From NCBI GenBank assembly GCA_965112735.1, contig OZ218950.1:2666001-2730000 (forward strand): a stretch of DNA of 64,000 nucleotides, in the 5' to 3' direction. The position numbers and the translations under genes were made by a program. This stretch comes from Phaeosaccion multiseriatum. Taxonomy: Eukaryota; Ochrophyta, other classes. Position 1 is the stretch's first letter; each line of letters starts with the position of its first letter. This document shows positions 40,036 to 51,733 of this stretch, in pieces. Below the pieces are notes generated by a model. The model had not been told where the DNA came from, made no database searches, and worked only from the letters and a program-made list of their open reading frames with translations.

Positions 40036-41938
40036 TCGGCCTCCCAGCCATTTTCTGGGAGCTCCATACAACTGTAGGGCCTCCACACTCACCCTACTAC
40101 CGGAGCGCAACAAGGCCACGGGAGAGAACAAACACAGGCCAATAGCATGCGGCCATGGGGAGCGACGGCTCTTTGGGTCACTGGAAGTGCAGACGCATGT
40201 GATGGCCCTAGCGGAGCTATTGGGGACAGAGGGTCAGCAAGGCTTGGCGATACCGGGGGGGGTGGAGAAGATGGCGGCACTCGCATGGCAACGCTACGAG
40301 GGGGGGGGGGGACCAGCTCCTCTACGACGCGCGCAATGCCTTCAACGAGGGTTCGAGGCTGCAGATGATACGGGAGATCTGCAAGATGGTGCCCACCATG
40401 GCTGCCTATGTCAAGGGCCTCTATGGAGGGGCTGGGCCGCTACTCCTGTACCCCTACAAGGACCAGGGGGCCAACATGGTGGCCAGCTTCCGCTCAACCC
40501 AAGGCTCGCTGCAGGGCTGCCCCATTGGCGCCCCCATGTACGCCGTCCTCCTCCTGCCCATCCTGCGTGATCATAATAAGCTCATGCAGGGCACCGGAGT
40601 GCGAGCCACCGCCTACCTTGACGACATGAGAGTGAGTGGGGCATGCGGGGAGCCGCTCAACCACCGGGCGAACCTGGTGAGCCAGGAGTTCATGGCCCGC
40701 AGGCTGGCGGAGGTCAGCCTCTCCCTCAACCTCACCAAGTGTGTCGTGCTACTGGGGAAGGGGAGAGTGCTGTCACCACAAGAGAGGACATGGCTTGAGA
40801 AGGCGAAGGGGGCAAAGGGGGGCACGGGGTACATCACCCGAATGGCCGCTGAAGGGGCTGTAGTGGTGGGAGCGCCAGTGGGCACGCGCGCTTTTGTGGA
40901 GCACTACATCGAGGAGCAGCTAAGTATGACCAGCGTGATACCCCAGCTCTGCGAGCTCGCTGGGCGCATGGACGACTCTTCCAGCTCGATGTACCTGGCG
41001 GTCAGGTCGGTGACTCCCAAGGCCAACTTCCTGATGAGGGTAACCCCGCCGGACTTCATCCGACCCACCCTCACCCTCTTCGACACCCTTGTGGGCTATG
41101 CGGCAACCAACTCTCTCGACCCAGGGGGGGGCGCACCTCAGTAACGGCAATTCTTGAGGCACACAGGGCAGCGCAAGAGGAGAGGGTGCTGCAGAGGGGC
41201 AGGGACACCTCCAGGATGCTTCCCCTCATGGGAGATGAGTTGAGAGCGAGACAGGCGAGGCTGAAGGTGTGTTTAGGGCTAGCATGCCATAAGCTAATAG
41301 AGGCAAGGCTGGCTGCTAGGCTGGCTTTGGGGTTGCTGTTCCCTTGTCCGTGTGTCTAGTTCCATCCTATCTGTAGGCGACAGCGCATGTCGTTTTACAG
41401 CTCGGCACACCCCAACATGACGCTGTGCAGAAGGCACTTGTCGCCTTGCTAAAGAGCGAGGGCCTGGGCCGAGGGATACGTGCAGAACACCGGCTGCCCC
41501 TTCTTCATGAGGGCAAGAACGGTCACCGCGAGACGAGGGAGGGGGGGGAGCAACGCTGCGAGGGGTGACGCCCACGTGGCCAAACAGATGGAGATGGACA
41601 TCGTGACTCCCCCCAGGATGTTCGAGCTTCCATCTGACCACCAGTATGGGGATGGCCACAAGTCCCTGATACTCACTGACATTCCCAATAGGGCCAAGGC
41701 CTCATGGAGGGCCAGGGTGGAGACATCCACTATGACCCCACGAGGTACCATCTCGTTTCTTTTGAGATGGAACAGCAAGGCGCATTTGGCCCTTCGGCCC
41801 TACATGGCTAAAAGGCTTATGCGAGAGCTGTTTGCGTTATTCGGCGGCGATTGGCCGTCGCGCTCCAGCGGGCCCGACACGAACGATCGATCCGACGCAG
41901 GAACTGATGCATCGGAGGGATACGACCTCAAGGGCTAA
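40036..41938 (+). pseudogene. Decayed non-LTR-type reverse transcriptase
   Basis: Three plus-strand frames together carry a reverse transcriptase domain. The order is RPIACGHGERRLFGSLEVQT, then DARNAFNEGSRLQMI, QGSLQGCPIGAPMYAVLLLP, and AYLDDMRVSG, which carries the catalytic Y-x-DD box. This is followed by thumb-like sequence to about 41144. The frame breaks in the G-run at about 40301-40311, again after 41144 (TAA) and near 41359-41455. The last frame ends at 41938. No LTRs, integrase or intact endonuclease are seen, so I call it a non-LTR retroelement remnant. It sits between the RING-BRCT gene and the coiled-coil gene. Confidence 0.8.
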
Positions 41939-42069
41939 GTTCCCCGGGGCGGTGAGACGTTACTTTTAGACAACCATAGATGGCACTTGAGGGTGTAATA
42001 TCTTCTCTCCCCTCCTCTGCCTTTCTCTGCTCCGACGTCTTGCGCTTCTTCTTGAGCTTTAGACTCGAC

Positions 42070-42673
42070 ATGGAAAAGCCCCAGGTGGAGCCGCAGCCCG
42101 AGGCAAAGATCGAGGTGGGTCGAGGGAAACAGCATCAGAAGAAAAATGATCACAAGATGCGGTCTCACAAGCTGCTCTCCTCTCCCCTTGACAAGACTTT
42201 GCTACAGAAGCTCTCTCTCCTGGAGGAGAAGACTGCAGGGAATTATCAGAAGGAGGGGACGGTAGATCACAGGGAGCTTGTACGTGAGGTGAAGATGGAC
42301 GTGCTGGTAAAGGTGAGGGGGTGGGTGCGAGGGACAGTGGATGGGTAGGGCAAAAGGCGCCGTTCCTCTAAACCGCCCCCTCCTTCTTTCGTCGTTCAAA
42401 TTCACTACGCTTCTTAGCTGCGGTCGATACGAGCCGCGCTGGTGGAGGAAGGGGAGAGAGGGGCAGGGACGGGGGGCGACGCGGCGCTCGCTGAGGAGAG
42501 AGACAGCCTGCGAGAACGAGTAGCAGCTCTGGAGAAGGAGAATGCCGCCAAGGACTATCGGTGAGTTGCTCTCTGCATGCGGGATCAGGAGAAATGCTTG
42601 TTGACTCACTGCTCACGCATGTGCCCTCTGCAACATGTTCAGAATCAAGCACCTCCTCAAATGGGCAGCGTGA
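42070..42673 (+). CDS. Small coiled-coil protein, three exons
   Basis: Exons 42070-42312, 42418-42560 and 42643-42673 give 138 residues in consistent phase. The protein is charged. It begins MEKPQVEPQPEAKIEV, contains a Lys-rich stretch, and ends in a heptad-like helix (LRERVAALEKENAAKDYRIKHLLKWAA). This is typical of a short leucine-zipper or coiled-coil adaptor. The C-terminal ENxxxxYRIKHL pattern recurs in several small eukaryotic coiled-coil proteins, but I cannot name the family. An in-frame Met 90 nt upstream exists. I chose 42070 because the preceding residues are hydrophobic and unlike the rest. Confidence 0.6.
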
Positions 42674-43390
42674 GTGAGAGTGAGGAGGAGAGGCACAACT
42701 CCACGGCAGCGGGGGACGCGCCCCACTCCCCGCCCCGCCCCGCCCCGCTCTAAGATGGCCGGCATGCATGCATCCATCAATGCCATGCGTTAAGGTATGG
42801 CACACATACTCCACCCCAGCGCGTGTGTGTCACAAGGCCGAGGCTTTCTGTCCCAAGACTCAGACTCGGGCTCACATCCATTCATCCATCCGCAGTTCGA
42901 TGGAGAGGAGACAAGTACAAGACTGGCATACACCGCTAGCTGAGGCCTTGGCGCAAGGGCGTATGCAGAGCTCAGAGAGAGGGAAGATGGTACTCTGGGG
43001 AAGGATGTGAATTGGCAGGCCTGGCGACGGCTGGGGCCGCCATGGACGGATACAGTGTGTGATGACGCTCACGCTCAGTGCCTTGTCCTCCTTTGTACGA
43101 GCACTGGACTAGACCGTCCTTGGCAAAAGCACAGACAGGCAGGCAGGCAGGTAGGCACGCAGACAGGCAGACAGACAGACAGACTGGCAGGCAGGCAGTC
43201 GAGGGCAGTCTGACTCACATTTGAGTAAAGCCTTGAGTGTAGCATGTTTCTTCGGTTAGGAGGAATGCAGAGAGAGAGAGAGAGAGAGCTCCAAAAAATG
43301 ATCGAGGTCAATTCAAACTGTTGTAACTGTTGTACCGTACCCCTGTCCGCGAGCGAGCCCCCTGTCCGCGAGCGAGCCCCCTGCCCCTCC
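42674..43390. other. Convergent intergenic region
   Basis: Contains a GGCA/GACA repeat (about 43132-43200) and a GA run near 43269-43290. No gene is recognised. Confidence 0.5.
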
Positions 43391-44297
43391 TCAGTCACTG
43401 TCGCTATCGTCCACCATGCGCCTCATCTTGCGCTTCTTTCGAGCGTTGCTTGCCGTCACTGCATCCCCGTCGTCACTATCCTCATCACCAGCACCAGCAG
43501 CGGCAGCGGCAGCGGCAGCCGCAGAAGCACCAGCTTTACCCTTGCCTCCACCGCTGCTCCTCTTCTTCCCCCCGCCCCCCTCCTTCTCGCTATCTTCTTC
43601 CTCGTCATCGTCACCACTCTCTTCCTCATCCTCGGCGCTCTTCTCCTCCTCCTCATCGTCGTCCCCGGGTTGAAACTCAGGCTCGGACTCGCTCTCCTTG
43701 CTCTCCTTGCTCTCCTGCCGCTTCCGCCCACTCCCCTTGCCTTGCCTCTTGCGACTCTTGGCCTTCCCCCTGCTCCTGCGCGCCCTGCTGCTGCTCTGCC
43801 GCTCCTCCTCCTCCTCGTCGTCGTCATCGTCGTCGTCGTCGTCGTCCTCCTCCTCGTCCTTATCTGAGCCGGACCCGTTGCTGTCGTCGGAAAAGTCGTG
43901 GTCGTAACGGCCCTTCTTGGTGTTGTCCTTAATGTTCCGCACCGCAACGGTGTCGTATTCCTGGTGAATAAAAGGCAAAAGCACCCATTCCCCCATGGCA
44001 AGACGGACGCAAGACATGACGTGCGATGGGTTGTGAAAACAGACATCAGTCGGACCATGCATGTGTGCGAGAGAGAGAGATCGAACAAGAGATCAAATCA
44101 GACCATGTGTCGCACGGTAGCAGATATTGAAGCGGGGCGCGCTTCAGTCGAGAGCCAGGGTGGGAGAAGGTGAAGCTCCATCCATCATGGGGGAGTATGG
44201 GTGGAGCGGGGGGGGGGTAGCATACTCGATACGCCCCTTTACCTCCCTCTCGTAAGCACCCTGCATCTCTGCGTGTGCGAAGCCTGAATGACCAGGC

Positions 44298-44343
<46 letters not shown>

Positions 44344-47206
44344 ATATCTCTCTCTGAGTGTGTGTACACGCCTGCCATCGCGTCAGCTGCCATCGCATCA
44401 GGAAGAGCCTCCCCCCCCCCCTCCACCTCTCATCCGCACAGACACACAAAAAAACACCATCCCCACCTTCTACACACACCACCCCCACCCCACCCCCCCA
44501 CCCCATTCCCCTCTCACCTCCCTCTCACCTGATCATCTTCTTCTAAGAAGCCTGCGTCCATCCCTGCGTGGCGCCTGCCCCCCTGGGCCGCTCCGTACTT
44601 GCCATAGGCCTTGGTGCGCCGCAGGTCCCTCTTTTGCGCCTCCTCCTGAGGGGTGCATGCAACGCATTTACAAATGACAAATATATACAAAAATTACAAC
44701 TTACTCGGTTAAATTGGACTCTCAATGAGCCCCCACATGACGATGACGGATGAATGGACGCCCCTTCCTTGCCTCCCCGGGGCTTTAAAGTGGGCAATCA
44801 ATCGAGGTAGCAGACAGTTTTCACACACTAACTCCAGCGCGGCGACGACAGACAGGCACACTAAGCACATACGGATAGCAAGCTACTGGTCGTGCGGTCC
44901 CGCGATGCCATACGAAGGGAGGGGGGCGCAATGGACACAGCTCACACACACATGCCCTCAACGCGGCACCGACCGGGCCCCCTCCTCCCTCCCTCCTTTC
45001 CCTCTCTCCCTCCTCCCCTCCCCTTCCCTCCCCTTCCCTCTCCCCCTTCTTCCCTCCCTTACTTCCCCCCTTCCCTCCCTCGTCCCCTCCCTCCCCCCCT
45101 TCGCCCCTCCCTCCCTCCCTCCCTCCTCAGGCACCCACCCACGCACCCACCCACGCACCCACACACGCACCCACGCACCCACACACGCACCCACGCACCT
45201 GCTGCTTGATTCTCTCCACCTTAAGCTTCTCCGGGTCTGCGGCCTCCGCATGTCGCATCATCCCCTGCCCCTTAATCTGCTTGTGTTTGACACGCATTGA
45301 CAGCTCCTTGTGCACTCGGCTGTCCAGGCCTTGTGGCTTGAAGCTTAGTCGCTTAGGGAGGGTGGCTTGGCATTCCAGACATGAGCTGCCATCCTGTGTG
45401 AGCTGCTGTGCGAAGAGGTAGCTGCGTTCGTTGGGTCTTACGGCAACGTCGAAGGCCTCGTCCCCAATGAGCAGTTGCATGGATCCTTTGTGCAATGGGA
45501 TGCGACGGGAGAGAGACGGAGAGAGAGCGAGAGAGAGAGAGAGAGGAGAGGGGGGGGGGGGGTGGAGGGGGAGCGGGACAGGGAGAGGGGGAGAGAGACA
45601 GACGGGCAGACAGACAGAGAGAGAGGGAGAGGGAGAGAGAGAGGGGGGGGTTAAGAGTTTCAGTGTTCAGAGCCATGCAGATAAAGACCTTGCCCAGTAA
45701 GCATATCTCCAAGGCCCAATACTGATAAGCTGTTGAGCTACCAGATGGAGAGAGTCGGAAGAAAAGGGCACCCATCAACCATCGAAGAGAGGAAAGGGAT
45801 CTTTTCAATGTTCGATCCAATCCTTACCCCACACCCCTCACCCCTCAGGCCTCGCGCGTCACCCCGTCCCGTGGTACGCAATCCTCACCCCTTGACTTTC
45901 AAGAGAGGGACATCCGCTTCTTCCTGAAATAGCCCTACTTCAAGAAGCAAGAGAGAGGGAGGTCCCTCCTTGCCGGAAGAGCCCAGCTATCTGCGACCCC
46001 ACACAATCCCCGGTCCGGTACGGTACAGCGTTCGGCATTCGAGTCCGTCGCCATTTGCGAGGCCGTGGCTGACTCTAGCATCCTTTCTCATCAAGACTCG
46101 CTTACCATCGCTCCATTTGACAAGGCGGCTGTTGCTCTCCACAACGGGTCTGTTGGTCTGGGGGTCTCGGACGACGTCCCCCTTGGCGTTCGTCTTGTAC
46201 CTGAGACGCAGATACCGTAGTTGGTGATACAGCAGCAGCAAGACAAAGCAGTAGCAAGACGGAGCAGTAGCAAGAAGAAGCGCGGGAGGGTGTCCAACAG
46301 AGTCGGTGGTGATACAGCAGCAGCAGCGGCAGGGGGAGGAGGAGCTTGCTTCGCACGACGAGCTACACATAGCATGCCGGCACCACGACAAGCCGCGACA
46401 GCAGCCAGCCAGCTCCGATGGCGCGTCCCTCAGAGGGCCGGTCCAAACGGTACAGCACTCTTCGTACACACGCACCTCCATCTCATGATGTTGTCCGTCT
46501 TGAACTCGCTCTCCTCCTGCTGCCGGTCGTATGTCGCCGGCTCAAATCTCTTGGGTTGAACTCCGATAATATTCGGCATACGAGCTACGAAGGCCTCGAC
46601 ACTATTGCACAAAGAAGACAAGAAGGAAGGGAAGAGAAGGGGTTCGGGCAGTGGCGGGGAAAGGGAAGGAGTTGAGAAGGCCGATCGAGGGAGAGCAGAA
46701 AAAGGAAAGCGGTGGCCTGCACGACAAGCCGCGCTGCAAATCTTTTGTCTTTCTATAACACCAGCAACGAACACCACCCCCCCTCCCCATCCCCAGCTTC
46801 CCTCGACTCACCCCTTGGGCAGGCTGGGTAGCTGTGGTAGCCTCAGATCCTCATCCTCCAGCTCCTCCTCGTCTGACCCGTCTCCCCCTCCTTCCCCATC
46901 GCCATGCCTTCCCGACCCCGAGCCTCTAGCCCTTCCTACCCCATGGAAGTTTCCGGCCTCGTCCCCACTCTCATCGTTTCCCCCCTTCTCCGATTCCTCG
47001 TCTGACCCAAACAGCTCCGCCATGGCTGATCTCTGCTGCCCTTCGGGTGCAGCAGCCGCGCCATCGTCATCATCACTGTCATCACTACTAAGTCCAAGTC
47101 CAAGCCCCCCTATCCCCTTGCTCTCCCCTTGGCTCCCTTCTTTCCCTTCACCCCCCGTCTTTTGTTGCGGCTCTTTCTCTTCGTCGCTATCGCTGCCCGA
47201 CGACAT
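43391..47206 (-). CDS. LEO1: LEO1, subunit of the Paf1 transcription elongation complex, six exons
   Basis: Exons on the minus strand are 47206-46812, 46601-46476, 46200-46106, 45485-45199, 44645-44529 and 43960-43391, giving about 529 residues. The conserved core spans exons 2-5: VARMPNIIGVQPKRFEP, NIMRWRYKTNAKGDVV, NSRLVKWSDG-SMQLLIGDEAFDV, SYLFAQQLTQDGSSCLECQ and RVKHKQIKGQG. EYDTVAVRNIKDN opens the acidic C-terminal tail (D/E/S/K-rich), which ends DDSDSD, a typical LEO1 tail. LEO1 acts in the nucleus with PAF1, CTR9, CDC73 and RTF1 on elongating RNA polymerase II. The start is uncertain: I use the first in-frame ATG, at 47206, giving MSSGSDSDEEKE, but the frame is open upstream to 47452 and an extra 5' exon is possible. 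Confidence 0.9.
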
Positions 47207-47476
47207 CCCAAGATCCAGACCGCCCCCCTTGCCCTCTTCTTTTCCGCCCCCAGCTTCCTTCGCGTCCTGCGCAGCTGCTCCCTCGCTACTGCTCTCCGTA
47301 TCCTGAGCTTCATTTGGAGGTGTACGGGTATTCTTGTAGAAAGTCGGTAGTAGAAAGGGCGAAAGTTTCACATGGAAAGTGAAATATCGAGCTGTGAATG
47401 ATCGCTGAATAGACAGACGTTGGATTGTTTCCGGACTCTCTCTCACACACACAGGGAGAGTTTGGCGAAGAGGCTC
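47207..47476. promoter_or_regulatory. Bidirectional region between LEO1 and the repeat-protein gene
   Basis: 270 bp between the two assigned start codons on opposite strands. Part may be coding if LEO1 starts further upstream. Confidence 0.35.
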
Positions 47477-48484
47477 ATGCTCACGGGCCCGAAGGAGATA
47501 GCACGTCCTGTGAGGCGAGGCTCAAGGAAGGGCGAGCTTCTTCGCCTTCAGAAGGAGGAGGCAAAGACCTTTGCCGCCAGCAGCAAGAGCACCAGTACCA
47601 GACACTTGAGCACGAAAGGCTTGTGCAAGGAGGAGCATGGTTCCCTATTTGACCCGTCTGGAGGGATGTGCTGTGGCGGTGGTGCCGTGCGGAGGGGGGA
47701 GTCGAAGGGTGGGGCTGAGGGGGACGCCAGGAGTGAAACAGACTGGTCGGCCAAAGAAGAGTCACCACTCGTATCGGAGCAACCGCGGCGCGTTTCCCTC
47801 TCCGAACCGTCTGTGCACAGCCTTTTGAGAAGGAGGGACTCCTCTAAGGGCGGAGTTATGGAGCTCGAGCATCCCATGAGACGATGTAGTGTTGATGGAG
47901 GAAAGGAGGAGATATGTGGGCTGGAAAACCGGCGGCGCGGCTCCCTCTCCGACCCGTCCGTGGAAAGCCTTTTGAGGAGGAGGGAGTCCTCAAAGGGTGG
48001 AGTTATGGAGCTTGAACATCCAATGAGACGCAAGACTAGCGTTGAGAAGGGCCTATCAATGAAGGCGGCGTCACCTGAGCTGGACACGCGGCGATGGTCT
48101 GGAGGTGGCGGTGATGCAATGCGGAGGAACTCTTCGAAGGGTGGAGTAATGGAGCTCGAGCATCCCATGAGACGCAAGACTAGTGTTGAAAAGAATTTAG
48201 CAGCAAAGGCGGCGGCGTCAATGCGCTCGGCGTTGGAAGCGTCTGGAAGTGGTGGCGATGGGGGGGCTAGGAGGGAGTGTGACTCACCGCAGGGTGGGGA
48301 CGCGGAGCTAGGCCAGGAGCCCAGGAGCCCAAGAACAAGGGGCAGTGATCCAAGCGAATCTGATGAGGATGAGGAAAGCATCCTCTGCATCGACATCGGC
48401 ACAGACAGTGCAGGAGGAGACGGCAGTTCCGAGACCTCACAAACCTCACCGCTCTCCGACCCATCATCCAACCAAGGAACCTAG
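47477..48484 (+). CDS. Unrecognised repeat protein with basic phosphosite-like motifs, single exon
   Basis: One uninterrupted frame of 335 residues from ATG 47477 (MLTGPKEIARPVRRGSRKGE). It contains three near-identical copies of SSKGGVMELEHPMRR, each preceded by an RRR or MRR motif. Two copies are introduced by SLS(E/D)PSVxSLLRRR and two are followed by KTSVEK. The many RRxS and RKTS contexts look like basophilic kinase sites. The C-terminus is acidic (SDEDEESILCIDIGTD). No transmembrane segment or known domain is visible. The repeats are conserved at protein and DNA level, so they expanded fairly recently. It is divergent from LEO1. Function unknown. The intact frame and biased composition argue that it is a real gene. 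Confidence 0.6.
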   Translation: MLTGPKEIARPVRRGSRKGELLRLQKEEAKTFAASSKSTSTRHLSTKGLCKEEHGSLFDPSGGMCCGGGAVRRGESKGGAEGDARSETDWSAKEESPLVSEQPRRVSLSEPSVHSLLRRRDSSKGGVMELEHPMRRCSVDGGKEEICGLENRRRGSLSDPSVESLLRRRESSKGGVMELEHPMRRKTSVEKGLSMKAASPELDTRRWSGGGGDAMRRNSSKGGVMELEHPMRRKTSVEKNLAAKAAASMRSALEASGSGGDGGARRECDSPQGGDAELGQEPRSPRTRGSDPSESDEDEESILCIDIGTDSAGGDGSSETSQTSPLSDPSSNQGT

Positions 48485-49276
48485 CGGCCCTTCTCACGCT
48501 CTCCTTGCCCCTCAAAGCGAGCGATGCAGATGGTGCCGAGGGACCAGGTGGGTGGGAAGCAGCTGGACAGCTCAGGGGCGACGCATATCTTTTTGTCACC
48601 AATGTGGAATTAGTGATGGAAGGGTGTGCGGCCAACCTCCTCGAAGGAGGCTGGACTGGCCTGTCCCTCTTCGAACGGAGGACGGGGGGGGGGGATTTTT
48701 TTTACGGCGGCCGAGAGAGTGGCAATAGAGCAGTAGAGAAGATGCTGGATTTATGTATGTTTATATGTTTATGTGGGGCTTCAGACAAGAGGCACTCCGT
48801 CGGGGAGGGCGACAATGTTGGGAAATGGCGGTAGGACAGCCACACCGGCGTCGCGAGGGTGCATTCGTGCGTCAGTGAGGATATGCACAGCCGATGAGGG
48901 GAAGGCTTGCGGCCCGATGCGCTCTCTCTCTCTCGCTATCTTGTGCCAGGCGGTGATAGGCAGGCCTGGCCTGGGCTGTTTGCTTCCTTCCTGCTTGGCC
49001 TTGGCTGGCAGCGGCAGCGTGGGGCCCGCTCCCCTTGGCTCCACTTGTGTGTGAGGAGCAAAGGAGCGAAGCCGAGGCGCAAGTAAGTGGTTGTGAGTGA
49101 GTGAGTGAGTGAGTGAGTGAGTGAGTGAGTATCTGATCCATGACAGGCCTCCTGCCTACTCGTACGGTACTGCAGGGGAGTGCAGTGCAGCCCGAAACAA
49201 AGGACCATCAGTCCGTCCATTCATCCATTCCTGGCCAACTACCCGTTGAGTCAGGCAGCCCTTCCTACTTGGGGAT
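48485..49276. other. Intergenic stretch with short open frames
   Basis: A plus-strand frame (48505-48834) and a minus-strand frame (48781-49044, containing AVHILTDARMHPRDAGVAVL) are open but lack homology I can recognise. The latter may be retroelement-derived, given its neighbour at 49277. A GAGT repeat lies at 49093-49132. Confidence 0.35.
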
Positions 49277-49465
49277 GATGGGACGATGGGCGGGGAGGTC
49301 ATCAGAGGGCTTGGTGAACTCTGGGAGCGAGTCACGAAGCAGCAAGGAGAGGGGGCTCTAGGGGGTCTCAGGGGCTCCCTCTCGCTCCTTCTCCTTGCTG
49401 CTTCGTGACTCGCTCCCAGAGTTCACCGAGCCCTCTGATGACCTCCCCGCCCATCGTCCCATCCA
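49277..49465. repeat. Second inverted pair of the 39844-type unit
   Basis: Arms of about 73 bp (49277-49349 and 49393-49465) are reverse complements with a single mismatch, separated by about 43 bp of CTC/GGG-rich sequence. Each arm matches the arm of the inverted repeat at 39844-40035 with two or three substitutions. Confidence 0.9.
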
Positions 49466-49740
49466 TGGTGGCCATGTAGACGGTGGCAGGGCCTGAGCCC
49501 AGCCCAGTTCAGAGGAGAGCAGCCAACCTCGCGAGCAAATATGGGGCAGTTGAGGTCCCAGTGGCCATGAACGGGGCCTGTCTAGTGCCATCCCTCAACC
49601 TCCATGCACAGCACATGCTGTGGTGCAGAGCGGGCCTGGGGCCCTCCCTTTCATGTCGGGGAGGCTGTGTCGTTGTTTTTAACTTCAATTGTTTGTACAG
49701 TACCTAGTGTTTTTTTTTTTTAACCTTACACCTGACTAAT
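49466..49740 (-). mobile_element. Retroelement remnant next to the inverted repeat
   Basis: Sequence continuing out of the right arm, GC-rich and then ending in a T-run at 49710-49722. It contains no intact frame. I interpret it as part of the same element family as 39844-41938 because the arm unit is shared. No further homology can be shown by eye. Confidence 0.4.
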
Positions 49741-49809
49741 GAACTGACAGAGATTGATGATGATAATATCTCATCATTGTATTTTGTTTACAACTGTACC
49801 TAAAAATCT

Positions 49810-51448
49810 TCATTGACTTTTGCCGCCGCGAAGGTGCAGCTCCCCCTCCTTCTCCGTCTGCTGCTTGGTCAGAGACCTCTGAATGTCCATCATCTTGTCG
49901 CACTTACGAGCCACCGGAACGTAGAGTCCCAACAGCCTCACAGCATGGGGTCCACTCAGATTGGGATCAACTTCCAACCCGGCTTCGTCAAGGTAGGTGA
50001 CAAGCTTTGCCTCCGCCTCCTCGAGGGTGTCTCCCCCCAGCACCTCCAGGGGGCCCACTGCAGTCTCCTGCGGCAGGCCTAGCGTCTCAGGGTCGAGGAA
50101 CAGTCTGATAACGGCGCTTCTTTCCCTGGCCTCTCTCTCTAAACGATGCTTCATCGCCGCATAGGCTCTCCGCTGCGTCACGCACTCTGCCTCCTCGTGA
50201 GCGGCTCGCTCCTCCACGCTCTCCAACAGAGCGCAGACGACCTGCCGACCCACGCCCTTTCCTTCCGACTGCTTCGTAACGTTCTGCATAAGCCAAGGCA
50301 GGAACGTTCTCCGGACCTGCTCGCCCGTAGGCGTCTCCCACGTGCCCGCCTGGAAGAGTGTTACCCCGGCTCCTTCCACGGTGCTGGGCCAGATCTGTCT
50401 AAAGAGGGCCATACCGGCAACCTTCCGACACACACAGTCACGCGCATACGCTTCTTTCCTCTTTGCCAGTCGTCTTTCCTCCTTCTCCTTGTAGCCTTTT
50501 ACGGCCGCTGCCTCCATTTGCCGCACCTCCAGCTCCTCCAGTTGTTGCTGCGCCGCCAGGACGTCCGCGGCGATGCGAATCTCGGCCAGCTCCCTCTCCT
50601 GCTCGACCTCCAGTTTGCTCTGCTCTATCGTCTTTCCCACCAGGACATCTAGTAGAGGCTGTGATTCGTTGAGATATTTAGTTGAATGAGTGATTCGCGA
50701 GTAGTCGAGAGTATGCCGGAGGAGGAGGAGGAGGAGGAGGAGGAGGAGAAGGGGGTTGTTAATAGAAGGAGGAGGAGGGGAAGGGGAGTGTCAATAGAAG
50801 GAGGAGAGCACACTCCGGTCCTCGACTTGGATTCCAGTCACACCAACACACATACACACATACCTGCACTTCCTGGTCAAAGTCAAAAAGCTCGTCACTG
50901 TCCCCCCCAGCGTCATGGATCTGTGTTTCGGCATCGATGCCCGTCTTCCTGGGCACAAAGGCCGGACTCGGGGGCCTCTCTTCGAAGTCGTCCGTCTGAC
51001 TCTCCCCCGTCTTGGTCTCCCCCGCTAGGCCCCAGCCGGGCGAGCTCTTGCCCTCCACCAAATGCGCACTGAGGTCCACCTCCCCTTGGTTCGTGTGGCC
51101 GTACTGCGCGTCGTAGATCATCTCTGCTGTGAGCTTTCTCTGCGAGCGCGAAGAGGTACCTCCGCCCTTTCTCCCTCGTCTCCGGCTGTTCCCATTCCCC
51201 CCCCCCCCTGCCGACGCTGCGGCTAATCCCCTTCCGGGCTCGTCAGCAAACGCGCTCATGAGTGGCTTGGTGGCAAAGGTAGAGCCTCGACAAACTCGAG
51301 GGTCGTATTGGATGCTACTGAATTTTGTCCAGTCCTCTGTGTCGGTCTCCTGCTGGGGGTCCACTCCATGGCTCTCTGGACGGTACTTTGAGCGGGGGAG
51401 AATAGGCCTGGCCTCGCTGGCAAAGTCGAAAGGCTGCCCCCGAGTCAT
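49810..51448 (-). CDS. RSPH3: Radial spoke protein 3 (RSPH3), two exons
   Basis: Exons on the minus strand are 51448-50864 and 50658-49810, giving 477 residues. The N-terminal half carries the RSPH3 signature: FDFASEARPILPRSKY, IQYDPRVCRGSTFATK, ESQTDDFEERPPSPAFVPRKTGIDAETQI and DELFDFDQEVQ-PLLDVLVGKTIEQS. A long charged coiled coil (LEVEQERELAEIRIAADVLAAQ) follows, then the C-terminal region. RSPH3 anchors radial spokes to axonemal doublets and binds a PKA regulatory subunit in Chlamydomonas and animals. Its presence means the organism makes, or recently made, motile flagella. It is divergent from WDR76, with 285 bp between starts. Confidence 0.92.
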
Positions 51449-51733
51449 GGTGCCCCACCTTTTCCTCGGTGAGCTACAACGTGAGCCTGCTGCTGTTGTA
51501 GTTCTCTGTTTTATACAAACACACGCAGTTTGTCTTTTTATCTCTCGCTCTCTCGCTTCGCCGAGAAGCAAAGGGCCGATCAAAGGCGGTTACGCCGACT
51601 ACAAATGGCGAACTTAACGAGTTGGAATCCTCCACTCTTTCTTTCAATCTTTTTTCAAACCCTGACTCATCACGCCGCACAATCCACCCCTCGGTCTTGC
51701 AAAGCAGCCAGCACCAAGGGGAGCAGAGAAGAG
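51449..51733. promoter_or_regulatory. Bidirectional region between RSPH3 and WDR76
   Basis: 285 bp between start codons. A plus-strand frame is open through most of it, so WDR76 could start further upstream (Met near 51605). A TCTCGCTCTCTCGCTTCGC patch lies near 51541. Confidence 0.4.

Noticed and set aside
43391-43960. Acidic Ser/Asp/Glu-rich frame considered as a separate nucleolar protein
   Set aside because: It splices in phase to the LEO1 core and has the typical LEO1 acidic tail, so it is the last LEO1 exon.
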